Positions 32,777 through 42,417 are shown, numbered from the stretch's first letter. The stretch is DNA of 48,434 bases from an uncultured Campylobacter sp. (GCA_900539505.1 UQCL01000010.1:1-48434), one strand, 5' to 3'. The notes: generated by a model not told the origin, from the letters alone. Program-made: numbers and translations.

Positions 32777-33569
32777 TAAATTTGCGGCAAGCTTTAAATT
32801 TTAATGCAGTCTTTGCGTCGTAAATTTAAAGCTCGTCGCAGCCTGGATAATTGCAGGCTGGAGCGGTACGCAAAGCGTACTTTTGCGGACTTAGGATTGC
32901 CGCGGTGATTTTGAATTAAGCGGTTTTTGGATGAAGCGATCTGTGCTAGTCGTGATTTTAAATTTAAACCGGCTGCGCGCCGCATGCTTTTCATTCGTGT
33001 GATTTTTGCGTCCGCTTAGCTTATAAGCGTGCGCGCGGCTAAATTTCATGCGTTTTAAATTTAAAAGTTGGCTTGACGCACTTAGCTCTTTCAAAACAGA
33101 TCCTGCGGTACATTTAGCATGGCTTCAAGCTCTTAAATTTGACGAGTCGTCTTGTTGCCGTCAAAAGTTTCGTCAGCAAGCTGTCCCCGCCCTAAATTTT
33201 ATATAGCGCCGTTTACCCACTAAAATCTTATCGGCGCCGTTTCATTTCCCTATAAAAGCCATTTGCCTAAAATAAAATTCCGCTCCGCCGCGTAGTGAAA
33301 TTTTACCTGCGCCAGCTTTGGAATTTTACTTTCAGCCGCTCTTAAATCTCTTTCGCACCAATAAGATTTAGCTCGCGTCACTTTAAATTTTGCCAATCTC
33401 TATGCTGCAGTTTTTACTCACACTCCTTTTTAATCCCGCCCATATTTGACCTAAAATAAGAGTTGTGTTACTTTATGAAATTAAATTTTTAACTTAACAT
33501 TATTTTAAGCTCAATAAAAGAGAAAATTTGAAAGAATTTCGTTTGAAATTTCGCCTTGAGGGGTCTGCT
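32777..33569. other. Noncoding gap before the response-regulator gene
   Basis: About 790 bp without a supportable gene. Two minus-strand frames (32794-32994 and 32891-33094) overlap each other, are Arg/Lys-rich and have no start signals. AAATTT words are frequent and no structured RNA was recognised. The last 100 bp are very AT-rich and probably hold the promoter for the regulator gene. Confidence 0.5.
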
Positions 33570-34253
33570 ATGAGCTGCGCTTTAAAAGAGCTGGACGTCT
33601 TACTAGTCGAGGATGATACTAAATTACTAGCCTCGCTGCATAAGGCGTTTGAGGGTATTTTTAACAACGTTTACAATGCCCAAAACGGGCTTGAAGGTGT
33701 GAAAAAATTCAAAAAATTTAGTCCTAATCTCGTCATTACCGACATTCTAATGCCGATCGAGGATGGGCTTGAGATGATACGTCAGATTAAGCAGATCTTT
33801 CCGCATGCTCCTATCGTGGTGCTTAGTGGCTTCAGTAGGGAGGAGCAGCTAAAAGGCGTTATGGAGATTGGCGTCGAGCGGTATTACTTTAAACCGGTAG
33901 ATATCGCCGCATTTGTGCTAGAGATAAGCGCGCTGATGAAGTCTAAGCTGGACTCTGTGCGAGTCGTAAATATGGGCGCAGGCTACGTATTTGACGGGCT
34001 TCGTCGTATTTTGCTGAAGGATGGCGAGCAGATCGTGCTTACTAAAAAGGAGCTTTCTTTTGTCTCGCTGCTAGCCAGTCGCGTGGGCGAGCTGGTGCTT
34101 TACGAGGAGATCAAGCGTTATGTTTGGACCGAAGGAGCCGTGAGCGATACGGCGCTTCGCACCTTCGTCAAGCGTATCCGCGATAAAGTGGGAGGCGAAA
34201 TCATAAAAAACGTCCCGAGCCTGGGATACAAGATCGAGCTTGAGCCTGCTTAA
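33570..34253 (+). CDS. OmpR-family response regulator, orphan
   Basis: 227 aa. Receiver domain (about residues 8-120): acidic pair in LLVEDDTKLL, phospho-acceptor Asp in VITDILMP, Thr/Ser switch in VVLSGFS and the conserved Lys in YYFKPVD. A winged-helix DNA-binding domain follows (about 140-227; TKKELSFVSLLASRVGELV, ALRTFVKRIRDKVG, IKNVPSLGYKIE). I chose ATG 33570 after GAGGGG; the TTG at 33528 has no ribosome binding site. No histidine kinase gene lies nearby, so its partner is unknown. Confidence 0.9.
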   Translation: MSCALKELDVLLVEDDTKLLASLHKAFEGIFNNVYNAQNGLEGVKKFKKFSPNLVITDILMPIEDGLEMIRQIKQIFPHAPIVVLSGFSREEQLKGVMEIGVERYYFKPVDIAAFVLEISALMKSKLDSVRVVNMGAGYVFDGLRRILLKDGEQIVLTKKELSFVSLLASRVGELVLYEEIKRYVWTEGAVSDTALRTFVKRIRDKVGGEIIKNVPSLGYKIELEPA

Positions 34254-34529
34254 ATTTGATCGCGTTTTTGCCGCTTTGTAATTTAAGGAATTTTATTCGT
34301 AAAATTTTGCGTCGAAATATGCCGCGATTAATGCGGAGCGAGGTAGAATTTTGCGCTCAAAGCACCACAGATTAAAATTTGACGCTCATCCAGCTTGCTA
34401 AATTTGACTTGATAAAATTTAGCCTCTCAAGCTTTTCAAAAACTTCTTTGCTTAAAAGCCCAAACTAAAAATTTCTTGCTAAAATATCGCAAAATTCCGC
34501 GTTCTGCGAATCGCTCTAAAGGATTTGTT

Positions 34530-37439
34530 TTGAAAAATTTGCCCTCTAAAAATCTCTTTGTCTACACTAGCTCGCGTGCGCTACGCGCGGCGCTGCAAAG
34601 CGAGAGCGGCGGCGTGCTGGCGCCTAGGATTACGTTGGCGGAATTCTACGAAAAGGCGCTTTTTGTGCTGGATCTTGTCGCTTGCGGCGAGATAGATCGC
34701 GCGCTTTTTATGAAGCAGGCGGTGAGCGAGAGCAAGCGCGCAGGCGAGAGGCTGAAATTCCCTAGCGAGCTTTACGCGTTTATGCGCAACCGCGAGTATC
34801 TTTTCGGCTTTTTCAAGGAGCTTGCGACGGAGCGCGTGAGTATCGATGCGCTCGATCTTAGCGACACCTACGCGTGGTACGCCGAGCATTTTGAAATTCT
34901 GCGAGAGCTAGCGGGGGCGTATGCGCGGATTTTGCGCGAGCATGGATTTTACGACGAGATCACGCTGCCCGCGTTTTATAAGCTAAACGAATCCTATCTG
35001 CGCGGATTTGAGCGGATAGAAATCAACATCGACGGCAATCCTAGCGCATTTGAGTTTGAGGTTTTTAAGCGCGCTGCGGAGCTGAGCGAGGTTGTGTTGA
35101 GCTTTAGAGCCACGACTTTAAATTCCAAGCCCGTGCGCGCGGTGGAGGAGCTTTGTGGCATAAGTCTAGACGCAGGTTTTACCTACCGCGTAAATCTTAG
35201 TACGGGTGAAATTTTAAGCCGAGAGCCGCTAAGCATGGGCGGAGCGGTTGTGTGCAGAGGCTTTGAGCTGCGAAGCTTGCAGGCTAGCTACGTTTTTGAG
35301 AAAATTTCATCCTTTGTGCGCGCGGGCATCGCGCCGGAGCGCATCGCAGTAATTTTGCCCGACGAGAGCTTTGCCGGCACACTGCGGCTTTACGACGAGC
35401 GCATCGCAAGGGCTCGCGGTTCGCACAGGCTGCTAAATTTTGCGATGGGAGAGAAGCTTAAAGATAGCCTATTTTACGTAACGCTAGAGAAAATTTCGCA
35501 GTGCTTAAAAGAAGCGCGCATGCCGAAATTTAGCGTAGATTACCGCGTATTCAAAAGTCCGGACGGAGGATTTTTGGATACGGGGGATTCCGCGGTACAG
35601 CAAAATTTAGCGCTAGGTAATTTCGCTTCTGAGAATTCTGCATCGCAAAATTTCGCACAGCAAAATTCCGCGTTTGATTTCGAAATTTTTTCAAATTCTA
35701 AAGCGGATTTAAATTTTATGTCTGCGCGCGAGTTTGAAAATACGGAAAATTTTGAAATTCTGCACGAAATTTCGGCGAAACGCACGCATAGCGCGGAAGA
35801 GCAAAGCTTTTCGGCAGAGTTTGCAGAGTTTCAAGAGCCCTTGGAGTGTGCGCAGCAGCGCGATTATTTGGCTCGTGCAAAACGGCAGGAGCTTTTAAAG
35901 CAGCAAGAGAGCCTACGATACTCTATGCAGCGGGAGCATATAGAGCTTGAGGAAGAAGATGGGTATTCAAAAAGCCCTGAGCAGCGCGATCGTTTTAGGC
36001 ACTCTAAAATACGCGAGGACGCAGATGAGTATCCGCAGCGCCCAAACCTACAGGAGCTTGATCTGTTTTTTGCGAGTGTGGGCGTGGATGAGGCATTTTT
36101 TGGTGAGTTCGCATGCGATTTTGCAAAGCAAATAAGCTTCAAGCATTTCGAGGCACTAATTATCAAGCTCGCCTGTTTACCTAAAATTAGCGACGCGCTG
36201 CTGCAAGAAAAACTAAAAGAGCCACTATATCTAATTAAAATTTTGCTTCGAAAATTTAAGGACGAAAACCTAAGCTTGGGCAATCTGATTGATCTTTTTT
36301 TGTTAGAAATTTCGCGCATTAAACTTGATGATGTTCGTGGCGGAAAGGTCACGGTAATGGGGCTTTTAGAGAGCCGCGGACTGCAATTTGACGGCGTGAT
36401 AATCCCCGATTTTAACGATGATCTGGTGCCAAGGCGCAGTAGCGGAGAGATGTTTTTAAACTCTGCTTTGCGCGCTAGAGCAGGGCTCATCAGCCACGCA
36501 GACCGCGAAAATTTACAAAGATTTTACTACGATGGCTTGCTAAGAGGCGCTAAAAAAAGCGCGATTTGCTATCTGCAAAGCGTCGAGAAATTGCCTTCGC
36601 GGTTTTTGAAAAGCTTTGAAGTGCGACAAGACGCGGAATTTTCGCAGGAGGATTATTTGCGGCTTTTTGGGCGAGAAGAATTTAAGCCCACCTTATGCGG
36701 ACAAGAAGATCCCGTGGCTCGCCATGATTTTTTTGCCGAGGAGCTGTCGTTTTCGCGGCTGGATACGTTTTTAGAATGCAAGAGGAAGTATTATTACCGC
36801 TACGTTTTCGGGCTGAGGGAGGGGCTAAAATTTGGCGAGGATAATGCGCTTTTAGGCAAAATTTTGCATATGAGTTTTCAGCGTTTATATGAGCGAGCGG
36901 GGATGAAATTTAGCATGCAAAAATTTCGCTCTATTTATTCGCAGCTTGCGCGAGAAGCGAGCATCGCGCGCTTTGATGCAGAGCTTGAGCTAAAATCGGT
37001 AGAAAAGCTAGCTAGGCTTTTGGAAGGGCATGAGCAAATTTGGAGCTTTAGCGGTAGTGAAGTATCGCTAAAAGGCGAGCTTGACGGAGTGCGGCTGAGC
37101 GGGCGGATCGACCGTATCGACGAAGATAAGGCAGGGCGGAAGTTCATCATCGATTACAAACGTGGTTCAGCTAAAAAGCATATGGAAAAATTTCAGCTTA
37201 CGTTTTATCGCGCGCTTTTAGCCCAGGAATGCGAATGCGCCTATCTGTCGCTAAAAGATTGCGCGTTTGCGGCTCCTGGCGACAAAACGCCTAGCTTAGA
37301 AAACCTACGCGAGATGCTAAGCTCTATCGGTAAGGAATTTGCAAGCGAGGTTGCTTTTACGCGCACGGAAGCGGTGCAAAGCTGCGAATACTGCGATTAT
37401 AAAATCATTTGCAAGGGGCAGATCGATGGCAAAATTTGA
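34530..37439 (+). CDS. addB: AddB-like ATP-dependent nuclease subunit with a low-complexity insertion
   Basis: The second subunit of the AddAB double-strand-break resection nuclease. 969 aa from a TTG at 34530, placed 6 nt after AAAGGA. The C-terminal PD-(D/E)XK nuclease has GRIDRIDEDKAGRKFIIDYKRG, and Fe-S cysteines in LECKRKYYYRY and CEYCDYKIIC. No Walker A motif is visible at the N-terminus, so ATP hydrolysis probably rests with AddA. Residues about 350-490 (roughly nt 35580-36000) are an inserted Asn/Gln/Ser/Glu-rich tract (QQN, SENS, SQNF, AQQNS) with 10 RAATTY words in its first 190 bp. It overlaps addA by 14 bp. Confidence 0.88.
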   Translation: MKNLPSKNLFVYTSSRALRAALQSESGGVLAPRITLAEFYEKALFVLDLVACGEIDRALFMKQAVSESKRAGERLKFPSELYAFMRNREYLFGFFKELATERVSIDALDLSDTYAWYAEHFEILRELAGAYARILREHGFYDEITLPAFYKLNESYLRGFERIEINIDGNPSAFEFEVFKRAAELSEVVLSFRATTLNSKPVRAVEELCGISLDAGFTYRVNLSTGEILSREPLSMGGAVVCRGFELRSLQASYVFEKISSFVRAGIAPERIAVILPDESFAGTLRLYDERIARARGSHRLLNFAMGEKLKDSLFYVTLEKISQCLKEARMPKFSVDYRVFKSPDGGFLDTGDSAVQQNLALGNFASENSASQNFAQQNSAFDFEIFSNSKADLNFMSAREFENTENFEILHEISAKRTHSAEEQSFSAEFAEFQEPLECAQQRDYLARAKRQELLKQQESLRYSMQREHIELEEEDGYSKSPEQRDRFRHSKIREDADEYPQRPNLQELDLFFASVGVDEAFFGEFACDFAKQISFKHFEALIIKLACLPKISDALLQEKLKEPLYLIKILLRKFKDENLSLGNLIDLFLLEISRIKLDDVRGGKVTVMGLLESRGLQFDGVIIPDFNDDLVPRRSSGEMFLNSALRARAGLISHADRENLQRFYYDGLLRGAKKSAICYLQSVEKLPSRFLKSFEVRQDAEFSQEDYLRLFGREEFKPTLCGQEDPVARHDFFAEELSFSRLDTFLECKRKYYYRYVFGLREGLKFGEDNALLGKILHMSFQRLYERAGMKFSMQKFRSIYSQLAREASIARFDAELELKSVEKLARLLEGHEQIWSFSGSEVSLKGELDGVRLSGRIDRIDEDKAGRKFIIDYKRGSAKKHMEKFQLTFYRALLAQECECAYLSLKDCAFAAPGDKTPSLENLREMLSSIGKEFASEVAFTRTEAVQSCEYCDYKIICKGQIDGKI

Positions 37440-40344
37440 AAATTATCTGGCGCTTGAAGCAAGCGCGGGCAGCGGCAAGACCTTCAATCTTGCGGTCAGG
37501 TTCATCGAGCTGGTTCTAAAAGGCGAGCCGATCAATGAAATTTTAGCTCTTACCTTTACCAAAAAAGCTGCTGCTGAGATGAAAACGCGCATCGTGGAGA
37601 AATTTCAAAATTTGCTGCTTTTGCAGGATGGCTCGCTAAAGCCTAGCGCCGAGCTGGAGCAGATTTGTGCTGATTTAGGGCTAAGCGTGGATGAGGTTTT
37701 GGCAGCTCAAGAGCGGCTGAGTCCAAAATTTTTAAGCGAAAGTTTAAATATTTTTACCTTTGATGCGTTTTTTGCAAAAGCTCTGCGCTCCTTTGCGCTA
37801 AATAGCGGCATCGATCCAGGCTTTGAAAACGACGAAAGCATACTAGGTGTGCAGCAGGCGGCGTTTTTAGGCGCGATTTGTAAAAACGAAGCGCTATTAA
37901 GAGAGGTCGTGGATTATGTAAGCGACTCAGGAATGACAAAGAGCGAGTTTTTAAATAGCTTACAAAGCATTTGGAGAGGCGATATAAGCATAAATCCGCC
38001 CACGCTTCCTGCAAGCTCGGCGCTAGCAGAGATAAATGAAATTTTATCCTGTTTGCAAAAAGCGGCGAGAGATGCGGGCGTAAGCGCTGGAGCCGTAAAT
38101 GGGCTAAGCCCTGTTAGTGATCTGTCAAAATTATCTTCTGGTTTCATTCTTTCGGCTCTTGCCAACGGCAGTTTCGATTATCCGCGCTCGCAGCTTAAAA
38201 AAATTTCGCATCTTGACGGAGAGTTAGCAAAGCTAAAAGACGCCATAGCTCGCGAAATAGCGTGGATGGATGCAACATATGCGGCTAAGCTGGCAGGACT
38301 AATTAAAATTTATGCCGAGGCGCTTAAATCGGTGCAGCGTAAAAGCGGCAAGCTTACATTCGGCGATGTCACCGCAGCTGTGCACTCGCTGCTAAATCCA
38401 AGCGCAGAGGCGTTGCAGGGCAATCGCGAGCTTTTGTATTTCAGGCTTGATTCTAAAATCACGCATATTTTAATCGACGAATTCCAAGATACCGACATTT
38501 GCCAGTATGAAATCATGCTGCCGCTAATCTCTGAGGCGCTTGCTGGCAAAGGGGCGGAAGAGCGCTGTGGCAGCTTTTTTTACGTAGGCGATAAAAAACA
38601 GAGCATCTATAAATTTCGCGGTGCAGAGAGAAAAATTTTTGATATTTTGCGCGAGCAGTTTAGCCAAATCAAAACTCAGAGCCTGCCGCGCAATTATCGC
38701 AGTTTAAAACTTATCGTAAAATTTGTAAATGAGATCTTGCGCGATAAATTTGCGTCTTATGAAGATCAAATCGCGGCAAATAAGCTAGATAACGATCTGC
38801 CTACTTCGGTGCTGCAAAAAATCAAGGACTATCCGCTTTCTCATCCGCGAATGCCGCTATTTGAGGTACAAAGCGACGATTACGGCTACGTAGCGGCGTT
38901 TTCATACGACGACGTGCTAAAGGGGGCTGCGGAGCAAGCGCGCAGGCTTGTTGAGGAGTACGGCGTGAGAGCTGATGATATCGCGATTTTATGCTGGAAA
39001 AACGAGCATGTAAGCGCGCTAAAAGAGATGCTATCGGAATTTTGCGAGGTGTGTAGCGGCTCAAATAAGGCTCTGCGTTGCAGCGAGCAGGTAAATGCCG
39101 TAATTCAGTACGCGAAATTTTGCGTAGGTGGCGATGAAATTTATCTGCGAAACGCCGAAGCGATTTTGGGTAGGCAGCTTAAAAAGATAGCGGTCGATTT
39201 GCATAAAAATGCGCAAAAAACGGCAGAATTTATAGCTAGCACGCTGAAATTAAATTTTGTCGATCCAGATCTGCTGCTGTTTTTCGAGACGCTGGCAAAA
39301 TTTAATAGTTTTAGCGAGTATCTGTTTGCAAACGACGAAACGGAGGTATTTGCCAAGGAACAAAGCGGCATTAAAATTATGACTGTGCATAAGTCCAAGG
39401 GGCTTCAGTTCCCACACGTAATCGTTTGCGACCGCATCGGGGGAAAAGACCGGGGCGAGAGCTCAAAGCTCGTGACGGACTATGATTTTACCACGCATAA
39501 GTGGAGAATTTTTTATAAATTTGCGAGCAGAAAGAGCCTGGATGCGGAATTTACAGCATTAATGGATGAAAACGATCGCTCTGCGCATGAAGAGGACATA
39601 AACAAGCTCTATGTGGCATTTACCCGCGCCGAACGCTCGCTCATAATCGTAAAACGCTCCGAGGCAAAAATAGATCAATACAATTATAGCTTTTTTTCGC
39701 CTTACGCCAAAAAGACCAAGGGCGCGGGTGTCGTGGAGTGGCTGGATATCCCGGATTTTCAATACGGCTACGTAATCCCAAGCTCCGTAAAATCAGAAGA
39801 GCAGCCGCCGCGCAAAAAGATCGCGCTTGTAGCGGGCGAGCCTCAAAGTGCGCAAGAAAAAGCAGGCGGCGGCGAAGCGGAGGCGCTAAGCGCGATATAT
39901 TTCGGCGAGGCGCTGCACTATGCTCTAGAGATGGGCGAAGGATTTGCGGCGGATGAAATTTTACGAGGAGTAAGCCTGGCAAGAGGTCGCTACGCTAAAT
40001 TTTTAAATGACGCGGATTTTGAAAATATCGCGGCGCGGGCGCTAGGACTAAGCAAAAACGAGGAATTTTTGGCTCTGATAAGAGGCGCTCAAGCTTATAA
40101 AGAGATGCCGATTAAAAGCGCGGAGGGTGAGCTCTTGCGCGTGGATCTGGCGTGCTTTGGGCAGGATGAAATTTTGCTTTTTGATTACAAAAGCTCCGAA
40201 AAATACCTCGCGCAAAACAAAGCTCAAGTGGCGCGGTATAAAAGCGTGATCCGCGAGTTTTATCCGCATGCGCGGGTGCGCGCCTTCGTGCTGGCTCTCG
40301 AAGCTGCGGGCGCTAAGCTGATCGAAGTGAATGAGGAGGGGTAA
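37426..40344 (+). CDS. addA: AddA-like UvrD/RecB-family helicase-nuclease
   Basis: The motor subunit of AddAB, acting in recombinational repair. 972 aa. Superfamily 1 motifs in order: Walker A ASAGSGKTFNLA, Walker B HILIDEFQDTD, motif III VGDKKQSIYKFRG, motif V TVHKSKGLQFPHVIV and motif VI LYVAFTRAERSLIIV. A C-terminal nuclease domain ends with the catalytic EILLFDYKSSEKYL. I chose ATG 37426, which lies inside the addB end and follows CAAGGGG, over an upstream start at 37339. No low-complexity insert is present, unlike its partner. Confidence 0.92.
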   Translation: MAKFENYLALEASAGSGKTFNLAVRFIELVLKGEPINEILALTFTKKAAAEMKTRIVEKFQNLLLLQDGSLKPSAELEQICADLGLSVDEVLAAQERLSPKFLSESLNIFTFDAFFAKALRSFALNSGIDPGFENDESILGVQQAAFLGAICKNEALLREVVDYVSDSGMTKSEFLNSLQSIWRGDISINPPTLPASSALAEINEILSCLQKAARDAGVSAGAVNGLSPVSDLSKLSSGFILSALANGSFDYPRSQLKKISHLDGELAKLKDAIAREIAWMDATYAAKLAGLIKIYAEALKSVQRKSGKLTFGDVTAAVHSLLNPSAEALQGNRELLYFRLDSKITHILIDEFQDTDICQYEIMLPLISEALAGKGAEERCGSFFYVGDKKQSIYKFRGAERKIFDILREQFSQIKTQSLPRNYRSLKLIVKFVNEILRDKFASYEDQIAANKLDNDLPTSVLQKIKDYPLSHPRMPLFEVQSDDYGYVAAFSYDDVLKGAAEQARRLVEEYGVRADDIAILCWKNEHVSALKEMLSEFCEVCSGSNKALRCSEQVNAVIQYAKFCVGGDEIYLRNAEAILGRQLKKIAVDLHKNAQKTAEFIASTLKLNFVDPDLLLFFETLAKFNSFSEYLFANDETEVFAKEQSGIKIMTVHKSKGLQFPHVIVCDRIGGKDRGESSKLVTDYDFTTHKWRIFYKFASRKSLDAEFTALMDENDRSAHEEDINKLYVAFTRAERSLIIVKRSEAKIDQYNYSFFSPYAKKTKGAGVVEWLDIPDFQYGYVIPSSVKSEEQPPRKKIALVAGEPQSAQEKAGGGEAEALSAIYFGEALHYALEMGEGFAADEILRGVSLARGRYAKFLNDADFENIAARALGLSKNEEFLALIRGAQAYKEMPIKSAEGELLRVDLACFGQDEILLFDYKSSEKYLAQNKAQVARYKSVIREFYPHARVRAFVLALEAAGAKLIEVNEEG

Positions 40345-40387
40345 AATTTTAAAATTTAGATGAAATTTGAGCGCAGATATATTAAAG

Positions 40388-40406
40388 ATAGCTTAAATTA
40401 AGCTAT
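40388..40406. promoter_or_regulatory. 19-bp palindrome upstream of the rplM promoter
   Basis: Perfect inverted repeat ATAGCTTAA-A-TTAAGCTAT (9-bp arms, one-base centre) whose end lies 17 bp before the rplM -10 element. The position, where a -35 would be, and the near-continuous symmetry suggest a dimeric regulator site rather than a terminator, as no U run follows. Confidence 0.5.
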
Positions 40407-40423
40407 ACGTAAGGATATTTCTA

Positions 40424-40429
40424 TATAAT
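40424..40429 (+). promoter_or_regulatory. -10 element for rplM-rpsI
   Basis: TATAAT, 30 bp before the rplM ATG. Confidence 0.6.
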
Positions 40430-40459
40430 CACAGCTCAAATTTTAATAAGGCGGAAACC

Positions 40460-40885
40460 ATGACAGAAATTACAAAGCCTAGCGAAGTTAAGCGCGACTG
40501 GGTCGTTATCGACGCGACCGACAAAAGATTCGGTAGGATGCTTACCGAAGTTGCGGTATTGCTACGCGGCAAACACAAACCAAGCTACACTCCAAACGTG
40601 GATTGCGGAGACTACGTCGTTATCATTAACGCTTCAAAAGCCGTATTTACCGGCAATAACAAGGGCGACGATAAACTTTATCACAGCTACTCGGGCTATT
40701 TCGGAAGCGTAAAGAGCGTGAAATTTCAAGACCTGCTTAAAAACAATCCCGCAAAGCTCTACAGACTTGCGGTTCGCGGCATGCTTCCTAAGACGAAGCT
40801 CGGCAAGGCGATGATCAAAAAGCTATTCGTATATGAAGGCGGCGAACACCCTCATACTGCGCAAACAACTAAAAAAGGAAAATAA
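40460..40885 (+). CDS. rplM: 50S ribosomal protein L13
   Basis: 141 aa, the normal length. WVVIDATDKRFGRMLTEVA, GDYVVIINA and LPKTKLGKAMIKKLFVYEG are diagnostic. L13 binds 23S rRNA early in assembly. It shares a promoter and a 2-bp gap with rpsI, the universal L13-S9 pair. Confidence 0.97.
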   Translation: MTEITKPSEVKRDWVVIDATDKRFGRMLTEVAVLLRGKHKPSYTPNVDCGDYVVIINASKAVFTGNNKGDDKLYHSYSGYFGSVKSVKFQDLLKNNPAKLYRLAVRGMLPKTKLGKAMIKKLFVYEGGEHPHTAQTTKKGK

Positions 40886-40887
40886 TC

Positions 40888-41277
40888 ATGGCGACAATTT
40901 ATGCAACCGGAAAGAGAAAAACTGCCGTAGCTAAGGTTTGGGTAAAACCTGGAAGCGGCAAGATCGTAGTAAACGGTATGGATCTAAACACTTGGCTAGG
41001 CGGTCACGAAGCGATCAAACTAAGGGTCGTTCAGCCGCTTTTAGCGACTAAACAAGAGACCTCGATGGATATCACCGCACAGACTTTGGGCGGCGGATAT
41101 TCGGCTCAAGCGGATGCGCTAAAGCACGGAATTTCAAAAGCACTTGCGGCTATGGATAAAGATTTTAGAGCGGCTCTTAAGCCAAAAGGTCTGCTAACTC
41201 GCGATAGTCGCGTGGTCGAGCGAAAGAAATTCGGTCGCCGCAAAGCGCGTAGAAGTCCGCAGTTCTCTAAGAGATAA
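40888..41277 (+). CDS. rpsI: 30S ribosomal protein S9
   Basis: 129 aa. N-terminus YATGKRKTAVAKVWVKPG; GGGYSAQADALKHGISKAL in the core; the basic C-terminal tail GRRKARRSPQFSKR reaches into the P site of the ribosome. Full length, directly after rplM. A long inverted repeat follows its stop. Confidence 0.97.
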   Translation: MATIYATGKRKTAVAKVWVKPGSGKIVVNGMDLNTWLGGHEAIKLRVVQPLLATKQETSMDITAQTLGGGYSAQADALKHGISKALAAMDKDFRAALKPKGLLTRDSRVVERKKFGRRKARRSPQFSKR

Positions 41278-41282
41278 TGTTT

Positions 41283-41320
41283 TTTACAAATTTGTGGCAA
41301 AATTGTCGCAAATTTGTAAA
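41283..41320. terminator. Inverted repeat between rpsI and the cadF-like gene
   Basis: Perfect 12-bp arms TTTACAAATTTG (41283-41294) and CAAATTTGTAAA (41309-41320) around a 14-nt loop, 5 bp after the rpsI stop. It could be a weak terminator or an operator; the cadF-like gene begins 56 bp later, with TATAAC at 41351-41356 as a possible -10. Confidence 0.45.
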
Positions 41321-41376
41321 TTCTTTAAAAATTTTATGGTAATATCGAATTATAACTTTATTTGAAAGGATGTTTA

Positions 41377-42399
41377 ATGAAGAAAGTTCTACTTGCATTA
41401 AGCTTGTGTGCATCCGGCGCATTGTTCGCTAGCGATGCTGATTATCACTGGGAGATCACCCCTACTATCGGTGGAATGACTCATGAGGGCAATATGGATT
41501 TGGATTCGAATTTTATGTTCGGTCTACGCCTTGCCAAAAATCTACAAGATTCGTTTATCGATCAAGTAGAGGTTGGTTTTGATTACTCTCGCAATATCGG
41601 CGTAGAGGATTTAGCTCATAGAGTAGGCAACGATAAGCCTGACGCTAAATACTATCATATCAATGCTGTAAAAGACTTGGTAAATTTTACCGATAATTTC
41701 AAATTATACGGCTTGCTAGGTCTTGGATATATGGATTACACTAAAGACGTTTACAACGATGGTGATCAAGATAGCGGCTTCGGTCAATACGGCTTGGGTC
41801 TAAAATACTACATTACCGACAACTTTGCTACAAAACTTGAAGCACGCGATGCTATCAGATTTGACGACGGCAACCACGTATTATTCTATACTCTAGGTTT
41901 TGCAGTTGATTTTGGCAAGAGATATGCTGACGCAGCCCCAGCTGCCGCTCCGGCTCCTACAGGCTGCAAAGACGCAGATAACGACGGCGTATGCGATAAT
42001 ATCGATAGATGCCCAGGCACACCTGCTGGCGTAGTTGTTGATGAATATGGCTGCGAGAAGGTTATTAGATTAAATTTGGGCGTAAATTTCGCTACAGATA
42101 GCTCAAAAATTTCTCCTGAGTTTATGAACCAGATTAAAAACGTAAGCGATGTGCTAGTAGCTCACCCTGATTACAAAGTAATCCTAGAGGGTCATACCGA
42201 TAGCACCGGTTCGAATGCATATAATCAAAAGCTTTCCGAGCGCAGAGCTGCTGCAGTTGGAGGTGCGCTTAAGAGCTTCGGCGTAGATGCTAGCAGAATC
42301 ACCACTGTAGGATACGGTGAGACTAAGCCTATCGCTACAAACGCTACTAAAGCAGGCCGCGCTCAAAATAGACGCGTTGATGCTAAATTTAGAAAATAA
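41377..42399 (+). CDS. cadF: CadF-like OmpA-family outer-membrane protein
   Basis: 340 aa. Signal peptide (MKKVLLALSLCASGALFA); an eight-stranded beta-barrel domain (ITPTIGGMTHEGNMDLDSNF to TLGFAVDFG); an Ala/Pro linker; a thrombospondin-3-like calcium motif (DADNDGVCDNIDRCPGTP); and a C-terminal OmpA peptidoglycan-binding domain (LEGHTDSTGSNAYNQKLSERRA, GRAQNRRVDAKF). Barrel and gene order (rpsI / cadF / gph) match C. jejuni CadF. The fibronectin-binding FRLS of CadF is YYIT here (residues 144-147), and the calcium motif is not in CadF as I recall it, so adhesin function is uncertain. Start ATG 41377, AAAGGA upstream. Confidence 0.88.
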   Translation: MKKVLLALSLCASGALFASDADYHWEITPTIGGMTHEGNMDLDSNFMFGLRLAKNLQDSFIDQVEVGFDYSRNIGVEDLAHRVGNDKPDAKYYHINAVKDLVNFTDNFKLYGLLGLGYMDYTKDVYNDGDQDSGFGQYGLGLKYYITDNFATKLEARDAIRFDDGNHVLFYTLGFAVDFGKRYADAAPAAAPAPTGCKDADNDGVCDNIDRCPGTPAGVVVDEYGCEKVIRLNLGVNFATDSSKISPEFMNQIKNVSDVLVAHPDYKVILEGHTDSTGSNAYNQKLSERRAAAVGGALKSFGVDASRITTVGYGETKPIATNATKAGRAQNRRVDAKFRK

Positions 42400-42417
42400 T
42401 CTTTTCTAGATCCACAT

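Noticed and set aside
32794..33094. Two overlapping minus-strand frames after carA
   Set aside because: Basic, Ser/Arg-rich, mutually overlapping and without starts; products of AT-rich noncoding DNA.
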